The position numbers and the translations under genes were made by a program. From Betaproteobacteria bacterium (GTDB lineage: Bacteria > Pseudomonadota > Gammaproteobacteria > Burkholderiales > Burkholderiaceae), in the NCBI GenBank assembly GCA_013205155.1, contig JABMMT010000126.1, positions 1-15,963 on the forward strand: a stretch of DNA of 15,963 nt. The letters are read 5' to 3'. Shown here piece after piece: positions 15,458 through 15,963 of the stretch. How positions within the stretch are numbered: position 1 is the first letter of the stretch; every line of letters begins with the position of its first letter. The notes beneath the pieces are model-generated. The model was given only the letters and a program-made list of their open reading frames with translations. It was not told where the DNA came from and made no database searches.

Positions 15458-15475
15458 GTATGCAAAGCTGCATAC
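15458..15475 (-). repeat. Short perfect hairpin filling the hydroxylase-EI24 gap
   Basis: GTATGCA and TGCATAC form a perfect 7-bp inverted repeat around a 4-nt loop. It starts directly after the upstream stop codon and ends just before the ATAAGGA ribosome site of the EI24 gene. No T-tract follows, so it is not an intrinsic terminator. It might influence mRNA processing or translation of the downstream gene. Confidence 0.4.
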
Positions 15476-15963
15476 CTACTTTGGCAATAATGCTCTGACC
15501 GCATGAACCAAGCCCTGCCATTGCTGAGTCAGGATATTGTGCGATACCGTTAAGTTTCGCACGCCTGTGGGATAAACCTTATCGGGAAAAATAGCGGTTT
15601 TGAACAACATATCCCACCAGGGAAACAAAACACCAAAATTACATCCACCTAAGACCCCAGGTTTGCCTTTTGCTTCATGTCCATAGCCTACGGCATGATG
15701 CATGCGGTGATACATCGGTGAAATCAACAAATAGCGAGCGCTACCTAAATCCACCTTGAGATTAGCATGCTGCCAGCTCTCTATCAATTGGCCTAAAGCG
15801 ACCAAGAGTACAAATTGACCTGGAGGCACACCAATGAATACGGCCACTAAAGATAAAGTTAATGCGCGCATGATGTCATCTAATAGATGATTGCGATTAT
15901 CAGACCATGCAGTCATTACGGTTTGACTGTGATGCAATGCGTGCAACTGCCACCACCAATTAA
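15476..15963 (-). CDS. Fatty acid hydroxylase / sterol desaturase family protein, 3' part only
   Basis: Membrane di-iron oxygenase of the fatty acid hydroxylase superfamily. The frame is open to the right edge and its 5' end lies outside the window, so the TTG at 15944-15946 is not a real start. The visible 162 codons contain two of the family's histidine clusters: WWWQLHALHHS near the edge and MYHRMHHAVG further on. Between them lie hydrophobic stretches (LTLSLVAVFIG, FVLLVALGQLI). The typical C-terminal signature NFGVLFPWWDMLFKTA follows. Such enzymes hydroxylate or desaturate membrane lipids, carotenoids or hopanoids; the substrate cannot be told here. It is followed after 30 nt by the EI24 gene. 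Confidence 0.9.
   Translation of the reverse strand, partial: NWWWQLHALHHSQTVMTAWSDNRNHLLDDIMRALTLSLVAVFIGVPPGQFVLLVALGQLIESWQHANLKVDLGSARYLLISPMYHRMHHAVGYGHEAKGKPGVLGGCNFGVLFPWWDMLFKTAIFPDKVYPTGVRNLTVSHNILTQQWQGLVHAVRALLPK

Noticed and set aside
1..15963. CRISPR arrays, tRNA/rRNA genes, insertion sequences, prophage or defence genes
   Set aside because: No repeat-spacer pattern, RNA gene, transposase or integrase was seen; nearly all sequence is accounted for by housekeeping and regulatory genes.

Overview
The window looks like core chromosome of a freshwater-type betaproteobacterium of the Burkholderiaceae. Polynucleobacter or a close relative is the best guess. That rests on the resemblance of the proteins (AceE, FolD, GlnA, NtrB/NtrC, Xth), the moderately AT-rich DNA and the gene order, all judged from memory without a search. 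Genes are tightly packed. I see no rRNA, tRNA, insertion sequence, prophage or CRISPR array.

Left part (1-7856): the N-terminal half of aceE (pyruvate dehydrogenase E1) runs off the left edge on the minus strand. A 202-bp divergent promoter region with a spaced inverted repeat separates it from a plus-strand cluster: a large membrane-bound PAS sensor kinase, its FixJ/NarL-type response regulator, folD (one-carbon metabolism), and an M3 oligopeptidase (PrlC/OpdA type).

Middle (7857-8646): a convergent stretch holds an unrecognised 53-residue, two-helix membrane protein gene and a secreted small cupin.

Right part (8677-15963, all minus strand): reading leftward, the order is a fatty acid hydroxylase/sterol desaturase fragment, an EI24-type membrane protein, a CinA-like molybdopterin-binding-fold protein, glnA, ntrB, ntrC and xth. 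The glnA-ntrB-ntrC-xth genes are spaced or overlapped as one transcription unit for nitrogen assimilation.

The most interesting part is this nitrogen unit. NtrC keeps its phosphorylation site, Walker A motif, arginine fingers and DNA-binding helix-turn-helix. However, three hallmark positions of a sigma54 activator are changed: GAFTGA reads GAFPGA, the Walker B Asp is Gly, and the glutamate-switch Asn is Ser. Upstream of glnA there are nevertheless two NtrC-type palindromes 52 bp apart. A strong intrinsic terminator (8-bp GC-rich stem, UUCG loop, U-tract) sits inside the first 21 codons of ntrB, just after a TTG start with a strong Shine-Dalgarno. Together these suggest a rewired nitrogen control circuit: possibly sigma54-independent NtrC action as reported for Rhodobacter capsulatus, plus attenuation between glnA and ntrBC.
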